A stretch of 64,000 bases of DNA from Paenirhodobacter hankyongi. Lineage in GTDB: Bacteria > Pseudomonadota > Alphaproteobacteria > Rhodobacterales > Rhodobacteraceae. The position numbers were made by a program, and so were the translations under genes. Below, piece after piece: positions 53,038 through 63,694 of this stretch (the first letter of the stretch is position 1; each line of letters begins with the position of its first letter). The DNA is taken from the NCBI RefSeq assembly GCF_003664585.1, contig NZ_RCHI01000004.1, forward strand, positions 124,001 through 188,000, read 5' to 3'. A model generated the notes under the pieces. It was not told the origin of the DNA and searched no databases. It saw nothing but the letters and a program-made list of their open reading frames with translations.

Positions 53038-54081
53038 TTATCGCGCGCGCACCATGCCCATGATGTCGAGCGCGCCTTCGAGGATCGGCTGGGCGATGGC
53101 GCGGGCCTGCTCGGCGCCGGCGCCGAGGATCCGGTCGATCTCGGCCGGGTCGTTCATCAGCCGCGACATCTCCGACGAGATCGGCTCGAGCTTGGCGACG
53201 GCCAGATCGGCGAGGGCGGGCTTGAACGTGCCCCAGCCCTGACCGCCGAATTCCGCGATCACCGCCTCGGCGTTCCGGTTCGAAAGCGCCGCGTAGATGT
53301 TCACGAGGTTGCGCGCCTCGGGCCGCTCGGCCAGCCCCTCGAGGCTTTCGGGCAGCGGCGCGGGGTCGGTCACCGCCTTGCGGAACTTCTTCGCGATGGT
53401 GTCGGCATCGTCGGTCAGGTTGATCCGGCTGGCGTCCGAGGGATCGGATTTCGACATCTTCTTGGTGCCGTCGCGCAGGCTCATCACCCGCGTCGCGGTG
53501 CCCTCGATCAGCGGTTCGGGCATCGGGAAGAAGTCGGTCTTGTAATCGTGGTTGAACTTCGCCGCGATGTCGCGGGTCAGCTCGACGTGCTGCTTCTGGT
53601 CCTCGCCCACCGGCACCATCGTCGCGTGATAGACGAGGATGTCGGCCGCCATCAGCGCCGGATAGGCGAACAGGCCCAGCGACTGCTGTTCGGCGTTCTT
53701 GCCCTGGGTCTTGTCCTTCCACTGCGTCATGCGGTTCATCCAGCCCATCCGCGCGACACAGTTGAGAAGCCAGCCCATCTCGGCATGGGCCGAGACCTGG
53801 CTCTGGTTGAAGAGCACCGAGCGCGACGGATCGACGCCCGAGGCGATGAAGGCCGCCGCCGCCTCGCGGGTCTGCCGCTTCAGCGCTTCCGGTTCCTGCC
53901 AGACCGTGATCGCGTGAAGGTCGACGAGGCAATAGATCGTCTCGATCCCTTCGTCCTGCTTCTCGGCAAAGCGCTTGAGCGCGCCGAGATAGTTCCCGAG
54001 CGTCAGGTTCCCCGACGGCTGGATCCCCGAAAACACACGGGGCTTGAACTTGGCGTTGATGGCGGCAGGTTGATCGGTCAT
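53038..54081 (-). CDS. trpS: Tryptophanyl-tRNA synthetase
   Basis: A 347-residue class I synthetase charging tRNA-Trp. The HIGH-type region is '[16 protein letters not shown]' (from residue 20) and KMSKS is at 198-202. '[18 protein letters not shown]' and '[25 protein letters not shown]' are tryptophan-site signatures. Length normal. Tail-to-tail with the MATE gene and divergent from the rhomboid-like gene. Confidence 0.98.
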   Translation of the reverse strand: MTDQPAAINAKFKPRVFSGIQPSGNLTLGNYLGALKRFAEKQDEGIETIYCLVDLHAITVWQEPEALKRQTREAAAAFIASGVDPSRSVLFNQSQVSAHAEMGWLLNCVARMGWMNRMTQWKDKTQGKNAEQQSLGLFAYPALMAADILVYHATMVPVGEDQKQHVELTRDIAAKFNHDYKTDFFPMPEPLIEGTATRVMSLRDGTKKMSKSDPSDASRINLTDDADTIAKKFRKAVTDPAPLPESLEGLAERPEARNLVNIYAALSNRNAEAVIAEFGGQGWGTFKPALADLAVAKLEPISSEMSRLMNDPAEIDRILGAGAEQARAIAQPILEGALDIMGMVRAR

Positions 54082-54175
54082 GGCAATGCTCCTCAGCCGG
54101 GCTGGAAATCGGCTGTGCGAGGGCTTATCGCTAAAGCGCGCGGGGCGTCAACCGGACCCGCCCGAGGGAGGCCTG

Positions 54176-54859
54176 ATGGACCATCGCACGAACGAACACC
54201 CGCTGAACCCGCTGCCGCCGGTGGTCTGGCTTCTGGCGGGCCCGATCATCCTCGGCGAGATCCTGTTCGGGATCGGTCATGCCGGGGTGGCGGGGGATGC
54301 GGCGCTCGGCTGGCGGCTCGATGCGCTGCAGCGCTTTGCCTTCGACCCGGGCATCCTGCGCCAGATGATCGCGCAGAACGTCTGGCCCTGGCGACAGGTG
54401 GCGCGGATCGTCACCTATCCCTTCGTGCACGGCTCGCTCACCCATGCGGCGATGGTGCTGGTGTTCCTGCTGGCGCTTGGCAAGATGGTGGGCGAGATCT
54501 TCCGCGGTTGGGCGGTGGCGGCGGTGTTCTTCGGCGCCTCGATCGTCGGCGCGCTGGTCTATACCGCGGTGCCCTTCACCCAGGGCGCGCTCTATGGCGG
54601 CTATCCGGGCGCCTATGGGCTGATCGGGGCCTTCACCTGGCTCCTGTGGGTGCGGCTTGGCGCGGCGAATGCGAACCGCACGCGGGCCTTCTCGCTCATC
54701 GGCATGCTGATGGCGATCCAGCTGGTCTTTGCCGCGATCTTCGGCGGCACCTCGGACTGGATCGCCGAATTCGCGGGTTTTGCCGCGGGCTTCGGGCTGA
54801 GCTTCCTGGTCGCGCCGGGCGGCTGGCGCCACACGCTGGCGCGGCTGCGCAAGCGCTGA
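54176..54859 (+). CDS. Rhomboid-fold membrane protein lacking catalytic residues
   Basis: A 227-residue protein with about six spans. The topology and motifs are rhomboid-like: 'FVHGSLTHAAMVLVFLLALGKMVGE' (with His85 and His90), 'GGYPGAYGLIGAF' (141-153) and 'IAEFAGFAAGFGLSFL'. But the oxyanion Asn is Val94, the catalytic Ser is Pro144 (GYPG instead of GxSG), and the catalytic His is Glu188. So protease activity is not expected. The gene is divergent from trpS and converges on murJ. Start at 54176 after GAGGGAGG. Confidence 0.85.
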   Translation: MDHRTNEHPLNPLPPVVWLLAGPIILGEILFGIGHAGVAGDAALGWRLDALQRFAFDPGILRQMIAQNVWPWRQVARIVTYPFVHGSLTHAAMVLVFLLALGKMVGEIFRGWAVAAVFFGASIVGALVYTAVPFTQGALYGGYPGAYGLIGAFTWLLWVRLGAANANRTRAFSLIGMLMAIQLVFAAIFGGTSDWIAEFAGFAAGFGLSFLVAPGGWRHTLARLRKR

Positions 54860-54890
54860 GATTGCGCGCCAGGGCCCGGGCAGGCGGGGC

Positions 54891-56438
54891 TCAGCCCCGC
54901 TTGCGCCGCAGCATCGCCTTGAGCTCGCCCGCGCCATAGGCGCCGATCAGCGCGCCAAGGCCGAAGTAGACGGCAATCCCCGAGCCGCACAGGATCGCGA
55001 GCGCTCCCCAGCGGGCGCCATGCGCGGCCAGCATCGGCGCCAGTGCGTCGGCGGTGAACCACAGCTGCACCCCCATCACCGCCGAGGCGAGGGCGATGCG
55101 CCAGAACCGGCGCCAGAAGCGGGCGTCCGGATGTGCCGCCGCGCCCATGTTGCGCGCCCCCCACCACAGCTGCGCGACCATCACCCAGCCCGAGACGGTG
55201 GTGGCGAGCGCCGCCGCCATGAAGCCCATCACCGGCATCATGCCGACGGCAAAGCCCGCGTTGGTGACCATCGAGAAGACCGCGTAATAGAACGGCCTGC
55301 GTGTGTCCTCGCGCGCGTAGAACAGCGGTTGCAGCACCTTTTGCAGCACGAAGGCCGGCAGGCCGAGGCCATAGGCGGCAAGGGCGAGGGCCGTCGCCGT
55401 GGTGTCCTCGGCCCGCCAGGCGCCGCGGTCGTAGAGCACCGAGATCAGCGGCGTCGCGATCACCACGAGGGCCACCGCGGCGGGCACGGTCAGGAACAGC
55501 GCGAATTCCGCGCCGCGCGAGAAGCTGTCGCGCGAGGCCGCCATGTCGCCCGCCCGCAGGTGGCGCGACAGCACCGGCAAGAGCACGGTGCCGATCGCGA
55601 TGCCGACGACGCCGAGCGGCAGCTGATAGAGCCGGTCGGCATAGCTGAGCCAGGCGACCGCGCCCTCGGTGAAGGAGGCGACCTGACGCCCGACGAGCAG
55701 GTTCACCTGCACCACACCGCCCGCCAGCACCGCGGGGCCGGCGATGATCAGGAGCCGTTTCAGCTCGGGCGTTATCCGTGGTCGCCCGGGCCAGAGCGCA
55801 AAGCCAAGCCGCTGTGCCGAGACCCAGGTGAAGGCAAACTGCGCGACGCCCGTCACCGGCACAGTCCAGGCGAGCGTCAGGCCCATGTCCCAGCCGGCCT
55901 TGTCCGCCATCCACATCGCCACGATGAACATCAGGTTCATCAGCACCGGCACCAGCGAGGCCTCGGTGAAATGGCCAAAGGCGTTCAGCACGCCCGAGAG
56001 CAGCGCGACGAGCGAGATGAAGAGGATGTAGGAGAACCCGATCCGGCCATAGAGCACGGCGAGGGTGAACCGCTCGTCGCCGTGAAAGCCCGAGGCCATC
56101 GCCCAGACGAGCCAGGGCATGGCGAGCGTGCCGAGCACGGTGAACAGGATCAGCACCGCGGAAAGCCCCGAGAAGGCGTCCTGCGCAAAGCCCTTCGGGT
56201 CGTCGCCCGCCTCGAGCTTCTTTGCGAACATCGGCACGAAGGCCATGTTGAACGCGCCCTCGGCGAAGAAGCGGCGGAACATGTTCGGCAGCGAGAAGGA
56301 GACGAGGAAGGCCTCGGCCACCGGGCCCGAGCCCAGATAGGCGGCAATCATCATGTCGCGGACGAATCCCAGCAGGCGGGAGCCGAAGGTCCAGCCCCCC
56401 ACCGTCAGGAATCCGCGCACCAGGCGGACCGGTTTCAT
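54891..56438 (-). CDS. murJ: Lipid II flippase MurJ (MviN)
   Basis: A 515-residue polytopic inner-membrane protein that moves lipid II to the periplasmic side for peptidoglycan synthesis. 'GSRLLGFVRDMMIAAYLGSGPVAEAFLVSFSLPNMFRRFFAEGAFNMAFVPMF' is the family N-terminus with the essential Arg and Glu of the central cavity. About 13-14 spans. Start overlaps the glnD stop by four bases, so translation is coupled. Confidence 0.96.
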   Translation of the reverse strand: MKPVRLVRGFLTVGGWTFGSRLLGFVRDMMIAAYLGSGPVAEAFLVSFSLPNMFRRFFAEGAFNMAFVPMFAKKLEAGDDPKGFAQDAFSGLSAVLILFTVLGTLAMPWLVWAMASGFHGDERFTLAVLYGRIGFSYILFISLVALLSGVLNAFGHFTEASLVPVLMNLMFIVAMWMADKAGWDMGLTLAWTVPVTGVAQFAFTWVSAQRLGFALWPGRPRITPELKRLLIIAGPAVLAGGVVQVNLLVGRQVASFTEGAVAWLSYADRLYQLPLGVVGIAIGTVLLPVLSRHLRAGDMAASRDSFSRGAEFALFLTVPAAVALVVIATPLISVLYDRGAWRAEDTTATALALAAYGLGLPAFVLQKVLQPLFYAREDTRRPFYYAVFSMVTNAGFAVGMMPVMGFMAAALATTVSGWVMVAQLWWGARNMGAAAHPDARFWRRFWRIALASAVMGVQLWFTADALAPMLAAHGARWGALAILCGSGIAVYFGLGALIGAYGAGELKAMLRRKRG

Positions 56439-59197
56439 GCCGTGGCAGCCCTTTCCGCGCCGCGCGCGATCGCCTCGCGCAGCTTCTTGTCCAGTGCCTC
56501 CTGCTTGGTCTTCGACAGCTTCAGCCCGAAGGTGTCCTTGACGTAGAAGCTGTCGACCACCTGCGCGCCATAGGTCGCGATCACCGCCGAGGCGATGTAG
56601 ATGTTCGACGAGGCCAGCGCGCGGGTCAGGTCGTAAAGCAGCCCCGGCCGGTCGCGGGTGTCGACCTCGACGATGGTGTAGATGTCGGAACCCTCGTTGT
56701 CGAAGGTGATATGGGTCGGGAAGCGGAACTCGCGTTCGCGCTTCTTCACCTTGTCGCGGTCCTTCAGCGCGTCGCGGGCCACCACCTCGCCCTTCAGCGT
56801 GCGGTCGATCATCTTGCGCAGCCGCGGCAGGCGCGAGGCCTCGTAGGGGTGGCCCTCGGCGTCCTGCACCCAGAAGACGGCGGTCGCATAGCCGTCCTTC
56901 GAGGTATAGGTGCGCGCATCGACCACGTTCGCGCCGACAAGCGCCAGCGCGCCGGCAAGCCGCGAGAAGATGCCCGGATGGTCGGCCAGCGCAAAGGCCG
57001 CGCGGGTCGCGTCGTGATCGGGGTCGGGGTGCAGGTCGATGCGGATCTCGTCATCGCCGAGATCGCGCAGCAGTTCGGCGAAGATCACCTGGGTCTCGGT
57101 CGACAGCCCCTGCCAGTAGGGATCGTAATGCCGGCCCAGCTCGGTGCGCAGGTCCTTCGCGTCCCAGCCCGAGAGCGCCTCGCGCAGCGCACGCTTCGCC
57201 TCGCTCGAGCGCTGTTCGCGGTTCAGCGCCTCCATCCCGTGCTCGAGCGCGCGGGCTGTCTCGGAATAGAGCCGGCGCAGCAGCGTCGCCTTCCAGTTGT
57301 TCCACACCCCCGGCCCCACGCCGCGGATGTCGCATACGGTGAGCACGGTCAGCAGCTCGAGCCGGCGCTTCGACTTCACCATCTTGGCGAAGTCGCGGAT
57401 CGTGCGCGGGTCCGACAGGTCGCGTTTCTGCGCCACGTCGGACATCAGCAGGTGATGCCGGATCAGCCATTCGACCGTCTCGCATTCCTCGGCGTTCAGG
57501 CCAAGCCGCGGCGCCACCTTGCGCGAGATCTGCGCGCCGAGGATCGAATGGTCCTCGGGCCGGCCCTTGCCGATGTCGTGGAGCAGCAGCGCCACATACA
57601 TCACCCGCCGGTTGATCCCCTCCTTCAGGATGTGGGAGGACAGCGGCAGCTCCTCGACCAGCTCGCCGCGCTCGATCTGCGCGAGGGTCGAGATCACCTG
57701 GATCGTGTGTTCGTCCACGGTGTAGCTGTGATACATGTTGAACTGCATCATCGCCACGATCGGCTCGAACTCGGGGATGAAGGCGGACAGCACGCCGAGT
57801 TCGTTCATCCGCCGCAGCGAGCGTTCCGGGTTGCCGTGCTTGAGCAGCAGGTCGAGGAAGATCCGCGACGCCTCGCGGTTCTCGCGCAGCTTGTCGTCGA
57901 ACAGGTCGAGATGCGCCGAGATCACCCGCATCGCGTCGGGGTGGATCAGCATCCCGGTGCGCAGCGCCTCCTCGAAGATCCGCAGAAGGTTCAGCGGATC
58001 GGCGAGGAAGGCGGCGCGGTCGCCGATATTGACCCGGCCGTTGTCATCGATGAGGGGCGCGATCAGCGGCTTGCGGCGCCGGAACAGGCGCTTGTAGATC
58101 GGCGGCACGCGCACATGCTGCGCCTCGAGCTTGGTCAGGAAGATGCGGGTGACCTCGCCCACCATCGTGGCGTGGCGGAAGTAGGTCTGCATGAACACCT
58201 CGACGCCGCGGCGCCCGGCGGTGTCGGCATAGCCCATGCGCCGCGCCACCTCGACCTGCATGTCGAAGGTGAGCTGGTCCGAGGCGCGCCCGGCGATCAG
58301 GTGCAGATGGCAGCGCACCGCCCAGAGGAAATCCTCGGCATCGCGGAAATGCTGGTATTCCTCGGCGGTGAAAACGCCCAGCGGCACCAGCTCGGCCGCC
58401 TTGTGCACGCCGTGGATGTATTTCGCGATCCAGTAGAGCGTCTGCAGATCGCGCAGCCCGCCCTTGCCCTCCTTGACGTTCGGCTCGAGCACATAGCGCT
58501 GCCCGCCCTGGCGTTTGTGGCGCTCGGCGCGCTCGGCCAGCTTCGCCTCGATGAACTCGGGCCCGGTCGAGCGGAACAGGTCGTTGCGCAGCGTCTCGGT
58601 CAGCTGCACGGCGAGGCCCTCGTCGCCGGCGACATGGCGCAGTTCCAGCAGTGCGGTGCGGATCGTCACATCCTCGCGGCCCAGATGCAGGCATTCGTCG
58701 ATGCTGCGCGAGGCGTGCCCGACCTTCAGCTTCAGGTCCCACAGCATGTAGAGCATCGACTCGATCACGCTTTCCGCCCAGGGGGTGATCTTCCAGGGCG
58801 TCAGGAACAGCAGGTCGACATCCGAGGAGGGCGCCATCTCGGCGCGGCCATAGCCCCCCACGGCGAGCACCGAAAGCCGCTCGGCGTCGGACGGGCGGGG
58901 GTGGGGATGCAGTCGGCCGGTGGCGACATGCAGCGCCGCGCGCACGATGCCGTCGGTCATCTGGGCATAATGCAGGACGGTCTCGCGCGCAGAGCGGGGA
59001 TGGCCGGCGAAATCGGCCTCGATCCAGGGCGTCGCCTCCTCGCGCGCGGCGGCGAGGAAGGCCACGGTCTCGGTGCGCAAGGTGCGCTCGTCGCGCGTCT
59101 CGGAGAGCGCCGCGTCGAGCGCGGGGATCAGGCGGTCGGGGCTCAGAAGCAAGGGCGCCCCGGCGGCTGCCGGGGCGGAGGTCGGAAGGTCGGTCAC
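56435..59197 (-). CDS. glnD: [Protein-PII] uridylyltransferase / uridylyl-removing enzyme
   Basis: A 920-residue bifunctional nitrogen sensor. The nucleotidyltransferase domain has GGYGR (114-118) with metal Asp126/Asp128 in 'SSDVDLLFL'. An HD phosphohydrolase domain follows ('VALLLHDIGKG'), for removal of UMP. Two ACT domains are at the C-terminus ('DHPGIFSRLAGALALVGANVVDARTY' and 'DRPGLLYDLTRALASSNIYIASAVIATYG') and bind glutamine. It modifies PII proteins according to glutamine level. Length normal. Together with ptsP the window holds two nitrogen-signalling enzymes. Confidence 0.97.
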   Translation of the reverse strand: MTDLPTSAPAAAGAPLLLSPDRLIPALDAALSETRDERTLRTETVAFLAAAREEATPWIEADFAGHPRSARETVLHYAQMTDGIVRAALHVATGRLHPHPRPSDAERLSVLAVGGYGRAEMAPSSDVDLLFLTPWKITPWAESVIESMLYMLWDLKLKVGHASRSIDECLHLGREDVTIRTALLELRHVAGDEGLAVQLTETLRNDLFRSTGPEFIEAKLAERAERHKRQGGQRYVLEPNVKEGKGGLRDLQTLYWIAKYIHGVHKAAELVPLGVFTAEEYQHFRDAEDFLWAVRCHLHLIAGRASDQLTFDMQVEVARRMGYADTAGRRGVEVFMQTYFRHATMVGEVTRIFLTKLEAQHVRVPPIYKRLFRRRKPLIAPLIDDNGRVNIGDRAAFLADPLNLLRIFEEALRTGMLIHPDAMRVISAHLDLFDDKLRENREASRIFLDLLLKHGNPERSLRRMNELGVLSAFIPEFEPIVAMMQFNMYHSYTVDEHTIQVISTLAQIERGELVEELPLSSHILKEGINRRVMYVALLLHDIGKGRPEDHSILGAQISRKVAPRLGLNAEECETVEWLIRHHLLMSDVAQKRDLSDPRTIRDFAKMVKSKRRLELLTVLTVCDIRGVGPGVWNNWKATLLRRLYSETARALEHGMEALNREQRSSEAKRALREALSGWDAKDLRTELGRHYDPYWQGLSTETQVIFAELLRDLGDDEIRIDLHPDPDHDATRAAFALADHPGIFSRLAGALALVGANVVDARTYTSKDGYATAVFWVQDAEGHPYEASRLPRLRKMIDRTLKGEVVARDALKDRDKVKKREREFRFPTHITFDNEGSDIYTIVEVDTRDRPGLLYDLTRALASSNIYIASAVIATYGAQVVDSFYVKDTFGLKLSKTKQEALDKKLREAIARGAERAATA

Positions 59198-59247
59198 TTG
59201 GTCGCCATGTCCCGGGTGGGGCCTCTGCTGGAGGGGGCGGGGCCGGC

Positions 59248-60423
59248 TCAGAAGCCGGCGCCGCCGAAGGATCTCGGGGCCGGGTCGATCACCACGACCT
59301 GGTTGTTGCGGATCTCGGCCACGGCCAGACCGCGCTCGTTGCTGCCGTCGGGGCGCAGCCGGAAGATGCCGTTGACGCCGACGAAGCCCGCGGGCTGGGT
59401 CAGCGCATTGCGCGAGAGCGCGTCGGCATGGCCCGATTTGACCAGCGCGCCGATCGCCGCGATGCCGTCATAGGCAAGCCCGGCGATCGGATGCGGGGCG
59501 GAGCCGAAGGCGGTCTCGTAGCGCGCCTTGAAGCGGGTGTTCAGGTTCGGGTCCGGCAGCGCGAACCAGCCGCCCTGCAGCCCGGGCAGGGCGAGCGTGG
59601 CGGGCGGGATGTCCCAGCGGGTCAGGCCGATGAACTTGGTCTGCGCCGGATCGACGCCCTGCTGCGGCAGAAGCTGCGCCAGCAGCGGCAACGCGCCGGC
59701 GGTGTCGGCGGTCAGGAACAGCGCATCGACGCCACCGCCCTGCACCTTTGCGGCGATCTGCGGTGCGACATTCGTCACGTCCTGCTGCGAGAACGGGTAG
59801 GAGATCTGCCCGGCATTGCTCGCACCGCTGCGCGAGATTGCGGTCTGGATCGCCCGCGCGCCGATCTCTCCTGCGGTGGTCTGGTCGCTGACGGTCAGGA
59901 TCCGCCGCTTGCCCTGCGCCGCGGCATAGCTGACCAGCCGGTTCGCGGTGTTCGGGAAGGTCGGGCCGAGCACGAAGACGTTGCCGCCGGCGATATCGGT
60001 GTTGTTCGAGAAGGACAGCACGTTCACGCCCCGGTCGGCAACGGCAAGGCCCGCGGCATTCGCCGCCTCGGCGAAGACCGGGCCGAGGATGATCTTCGCG
60101 CCGGCGTCGACGGCCTGGGTCGCGGCTTCGGCGGCCTGCGCCGGGCTGCCGCCGGTGTTGTAGACGCGCAGATCGATCTTCACCCCGTCGAGGTCGGAAA
60201 TCGCCAGTTCCGCCGCCTGACGCAGCGATTTCGCCAGCGTCTCGTCGCCCGTCGCGCCCGAGCCGCCGGGCACCAGCAGCGCCACCGGCACCGCCTCGCC
60301 CGAGCTCAGCCGCGGTGCCGGCCCGCCGCTGGTGCCGGGCGTGCAGGCCGCGAGCCAGAGCGCCGAGAGCATCGCGCCGACCTTCAGCACGGGGTTGCGG
60401 GGGCTACGCAATTTCGCAAACAT
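59248..60423 (-). CDS. LpoA/LppC-like lipoprotein, periplasmic-binding fold
   Basis: A 391-residue lipoprotein; lipobox 'LWLAAC' near residue 30, so the mature protein is membrane-anchored. The remainder is a type 1 periplasmic-binding fold ('VPVALLVPGGSGATGDETLAKSLRQAAELAISDL', 'ILGPVFAEAANAAGLAVADRGVNVLSFSNN'), as in the C-terminal half of LpoA, the activator of penicillin-binding protein 1A. The N-terminal TPR half of LpoA is missing, which is usual in alphaproteobacteria. Divergent from rsmI, as in related genomes. Confidence 0.87.
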   Translation of the reverse strand: MFAKLRSPRNPVLKVGAMLSALWLAACTPGTSGGPAPRLSSGEAVPVALLVPGGSGATGDETLAKSLRQAAELAISDLDGVKIDLRVYNTGGSPAQAAEAATQAVDAGAKIILGPVFAEAANAAGLAVADRGVNVLSFSNNTDIAGGNVFVLGPTFPNTANRLVSYAAAQGKRRILTVSDQTTAGEIGARAIQTAISRSGASNAGQISYPFSQQDVTNVAPQIAAKVQGGGVDALFLTADTAGALPLLAQLLPQQGVDPAQTKFIGLTRWDIPPATLALPGLQGGWFALPDPNLNTRFKARYETAFGSAPHPIAGLAYDGIAAIGALVKSGHADALSRNALTQPAGFVGVNGIFRLRPDGSNERGLAVAEIRNNQVVVIDPAPRSFGGAGF

Positions 60424-60520
60424 GTACGACCTCTGTTCCAACGGCAGGGGGACCACGGTCGAACCCTAAGCGTTTCGCCCCGTGAAGTAAACTTTGCAGC
60501 AGCGACGAAAGGTGCCGGCG

Positions 60521-61426
60521 ATGGATCTGGAAGAGGAAGGCGGCGAAAGCCTGCCGGCGCGGGAACAGGGTGCGGGCGGACGGGCGCTGGTGCCGGGGCT
60601 GCATTTCATCGCGACGCCGATCGGGGCCGCGCGCGACATCACCCTGCGCGCCCTCGACATCTTGCGCGAGGCCGACGTGCTGGCGGCCGAGGATACCCGC
60701 ACCCTGCGCCACCTGATGGAGATCCACGGCGTGCCGCTCGCCGGGCGAGCGGTCGTCGCCTATCACGACCACAGCGGCGAGGGCGCGCGGGCGCGGCTGT
60801 TGCGCGCGCTCGGCGAGGGGCGTTCGGTCGCCTATGCTTCCGAGGCGGGCACGCCGCTCGTCTCGGACCCGGGCTATCACCTCGGCCGCGCCGCGATCGA
60901 GGCGGGATATCCGGTCTATGCCGCCCCCGGTCCCTCGGCGGTGCTGGCGGCGCTGACGGTCTCGGGCCTGCCGACCGACCGCTTCCTCTTCGCGGGGTTT
61001 CCGCCGAGCAGCGGTTCCGCCCGCCGCAAGTGGCTGCGCGACTTCGCCGCCGTGCCGGCGACGCTGGTGTTCTACGAATCGCCGAAGCGCGTTGGGGAAA
61101 TGTTAGGGGATCTGGTGACAGAATACGGACCAGATCGCGATGCCGCGGTCTGCCGCGAACTCACCAAGCGATTCGAGGAGGTGCGGCGCGGCACCCTTGC
61201 CACCCTCGCCGCTGACTATGCGGCGGTACCGGTGAAGGGGGAGATCGTGGTTCTCGTCGATCGCGCTGCCGAGCGCGTGGTCGGCGCGGAGGAGGTGGAA
61301 GCTGCGTTGCGGGAGCGTCTCGCACGCATGAGCGTCAAGGATGCGGCGGCCGAGGTGGCCGGCCTGCTGGGTCTGCCCCGGCGGGAGGTCTATCAGGCCG
61401 CGCTGGAGCTGGAGAAGGACAGATGA
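60521..61426 (+). CDS. rsmI: 16S rRNA (cytidine-1402-2'-O)-methyltransferase
   Basis: A 301-residue SAM-dependent methylase acting on 16S rRNA C1402. '[36 protein letters not shown]' is the family N-terminus, '[17 protein letters not shown]' the SAM loop (with Glu in place of the commoner Asp), and '[27 protein letters not shown]' the next conserved block. Start at 60521; a TTG codon further upstream is less likely. Four-base overlap with yraN. Confidence 0.95.
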   Translation: MDLEEEGGESLPAREQGAGGRALVPGLHFIATPIGAARDITLRALDILREADVLAAEDTRTLRHLMEIHGVPLAGRAVVAYHDHSGEGARARLLRALGEGRSVAYASEAGTPLVSDPGYHLGRAAIEAGYPVYAAPGPSAVLAALTVSGLPTDRFLFAGFPPSSGSARRKWLRDFAAVPATLVFYESPKRVGEMLGDLVTEYGPDRDAAVCRELTKRFEEVRRGTLATLAADYAAVPVKGEIVVLVDRAAERVVGAEEVEAALRERLARMSVKDAAAEVAGLLGLPRREVYQAALELEKDR

Positions 61427-61782
61427 GCGGAGCGATGTCCTATCATGCCGGCCTTGCGGCCGAGCATCAGGTCGCCGATCACTACCGGCAGGCGGGGCGG
61501 CGGATCACCGCGCAGCGCTGGCGCGGCCACTATGGCGGCGAGATCGACCTGATCGCGCGCGAGGGCGACACGGTGATCTTCATCGAGGTGAAGCGGGCAC
61601 AGACCCATGCCTGGGCGGCCGAGCGGCTGACGGTGCGGCAGATGCGTCGGATCTTCGTCTCGGCCGACGAATTCGTCGCGGGCGCGCCCGATTGCGCCAA
61701 TCTCGACCGGCGCTTCGATGTGGCGCTGGTCGATGCCGAGGGGCGGATCGAGATTCTCGAGAACGCCTATCACTTCGACTGA
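61423..61782 (+). CDS. yraN: YraN/UPF0102 family protein (endonuclease-like fold)
   Basis: A 119-residue protein with the restriction-endonuclease-like core: '[22 protein letters not shown]' gives the E-D-ExK pattern of the nuclease active site. It follows rsmI with a four-base overlap, the usual arrangement. The biological role of the family is still unclear. Confidence 0.92.
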   Translation: MSGAMSYHAGLAAEHQVADHYRQAGRRITAQRWRGHYGGEIDLIAREGDTVIFIEVKRAQTHAWAAERLTVRQMRRIFVSADEFVAGAPDCANLDRRFDVALVDAEGRIEILENAYHFD

Positions 61783-61838
61783 GCCGATTGCATCGCGGTC
61801 ACGGCCGGGGCATCAAGGGCGCAACGAAAGGGGGCGAC

Positions 61839-62786
61839 ATGGCCTTGAAAGTTGCGATCCAGATGGACCCGATCGGTGCGATCAACATCGACGCCGACAG
61901 CACCTTCCGGCTGGCCGAAGAGGCGCAGGCGCGGGGGCATGAGCTGTTCTATTACACGCCCGACAAGCTGATCTACCGCGAGGGCAGGGTGCTGGCCCGC
62001 GGCTGGCCTCTGACCGTGCGCCGCGAGAAGGGCAATCACTTCACCCTTGGCGCCGAGGCCGAGGTCGATCTGTCGGAGTTCGACGTGGTCTGGCTGCGCC
62101 AGGATCCGCCCTTCGACATGGGCTATATCACCACGACCCATATCCTCGAGCGCATTCACCCCGCGACGCTGGTCGTCAACGACCCGTTCTGGGTGCGCAA
62201 CTCGCCCGAGAAGCTTCTGGTGCTGAACTTCCCGGACCTGACGCCGCCGACGCTGATCGCGCGCGACCTGGCCACGATCCGCGACTTCAAGGCGCGCCAT
62301 GGCGACGTCATCCTGAAGCCGCTTTACGGCAATGGCGGTGCGGGCGTGTTCCGGCTCGATCCGAACGACCGCAATCTCGCCTCGCTGCACGAGCTGTTCA
62401 CCGGCATCAGCCGCGAGCCGCTGATCGTGCAGAAATACGTGCCCGCCGTGGTCAAGGGCGACAAGCGCATCATCCTGGTCGATGGCGAGCCTGTCGGCGC
62501 GATCAACCGGGTGCCGGCCGAGGGCGAGACGCGCTCGAACATGCATGTCGGCGGGCGGCCCGAGCGGGTCGGCCTGACCGAGCGCGATCTCGAGATCTGC
62601 GCCCGCATCGGCCCGGTGCTGCGCGAGAAGGGTCAGGTCTTCGTCGGCATCGACGTGATCGGCGACTGGCTGACCGAGATCAACGTCACCTCGCCCACCG
62701 GCATCCAGGAACTCGAGCGGTTCGAGGGCACGAACATCGCCGAGAAGATCTGGCAGGTGATCGAGGCGAAGCGGGCAACGCGGTGA
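61839..62786 (+). CDS. gshB: Glutathione synthase
   Basis: A 315-residue ATP-grasp enzyme adding glycine to gamma-glutamylcysteine. '[33 protein letters not shown]' is the N-terminus, '[17 protein letters not shown]' the ATP loop, and '[25 protein letters not shown]' the metal and substrate end. Length is normal. Start at 61839 after AAAGGGGG. Its stop overlaps the GTG of the esterase gene by four bases. Confidence 0.97.
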   Translation: MALKVAIQMDPIGAINIDADSTFRLAEEAQARGHELFYYTPDKLIYREGRVLARGWPLTVRREKGNHFTLGAEAEVDLSEFDVVWLRQDPPFDMGYITTTHILERIHPATLVVNDPFWVRNSPEKLLVLNFPDLTPPTLIARDLATIRDFKARHGDVILKPLYGNGGAGVFRLDPNDRNLASLHELFTGISREPLIVQKYVPAVVKGDKRIILVDGEPVGAINRVPAEGETRSNMHVGGRPERVGLTERDLEICARIGPVLREKGQVFVGIDVIGDWLTEINVTSPTGIQELERFEGTNIAEKIWQVIEAKRATR

Positions 62787-63694
62787 GCCTGCGGCTGCGG
62801 TTGCTCGGTCGCCTCGCGGGGCTGCTGGCAAAGCCGCAGATGGCGCGGGTGATCGACCCGGATCTGGCGCGGGGCGCGATGGAGCGCGGCGCGGTGCTGT
62901 TCTTCCGCATGCCGCCCTTCGTCGCCGCGCTGCCCCTGGTGCTGGGCGGGCGTCCGGCGCTCTCGGTGCGCTCCGGTCCCGCCGCCCGCGGGGCGCTTGT
63001 CCTGCATCTGCATGGCGGTGCCCATGTCGCGGGCGGGCCGCGCACGCATCTGGCGATGATGGCGCGATTTGCGCGACTGGCGGGCGTCGAGGTGATCCTG
63101 CCCGATCATCGCCTTGCGCCAGAACACCCGCACCCCGCCGCGCTGACCGATTCGCTTGCGGTCTGGGACGATCTGATCGCACGCGGCCATGCGCCGGGGC
63201 AGATCGTGCTCTCGGGGGACAGTGCGGGCGGCGGGCTGGCACTGTCGCTGCTGGCGCGGCTGTGCGCACGGGGCACGCCGCCGGCCGGGCTGATCGCCTT
63301 TTCGCCCTGGACCGACCTGACCGGTTCGGGGGCCTCGATCCGCGAGAATGCGGCGACCGACCCGATGCTGCCGGCCGAGCGGCTGGACGAGGTGGCGCGG
63401 CTGTACCTTGGCCCCCATGCCGCAAACGACCCCGATGCCTCGCCGCTGTTCGCGGCCTTCCCGGGCTGTCCGCCGGTGTTGCTGCACTGTTCGCAAAGCG
63501 AGATCCTGCGGGACGACAGCCTGCGCATGGCCGAGCGACTGCGCGGCTTCGGTGCCGAGGTCACGGTGCAGAGCTGGCCCGACGCGCTGCACGTGTGGCA
63601 TTTCTTCGACGGCTGGGTGCCCGAGGCGCGCGCGGCGCTGAGCGATGCGGCGCGGGCGGCGCGGCGGATGCTCAGCCTGCCGGACCGGCAGTGA
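62783..63694 (+). CDS. HSL-family alpha/beta hydrolase (esterase)
   Basis: A 303-residue esterase beginning with GTG in a GTGA overlap with gshB. The hormone-sensitive-lipase-type oxyanion motif reads '[12 protein letters not shown]', the nucleophile is in '[15 protein letters not shown]', and the C-terminal part has '[18 protein letters not shown]' (Asp) and 'DALHVWHFF' (His). It likely hydrolyses short-chain esters. Substrate unknown. Ends just inside the yifB gene, with a 23-base tail-to-tail overlap. Confidence 0.9.
   Translation: MSLRLRLLGRLAGLLAKPQMARVIDPDLARGAMERGAVLFFRMPPFVAALPLVLGGRPALSVRSGPAARGALVLHLHGGAHVAGGPRTHLAMMARFARLAGVEVILPDHRLAPEHPHPAALTDSLAVWDDLIARGHAPGQIVLSGDSAGGGLALSLLARLCARGTPPAGLIAFSPWTDLTGSGASIRENAATDPMLPAERLDEVARLYLGPHAANDPDASPLFAAFPGCPPVLLHCSQSEILRDDSLRMAERLRGFGAEVTVQSWPDALHVWHFFDGWVPEARAALSDAARAARRMLSLPDRQ

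Noticed and set aside
56711-59473. Long plus-strand frame opposite glnD
   Set aside because: Shadow of glnD with biased composition and no conserved motif.
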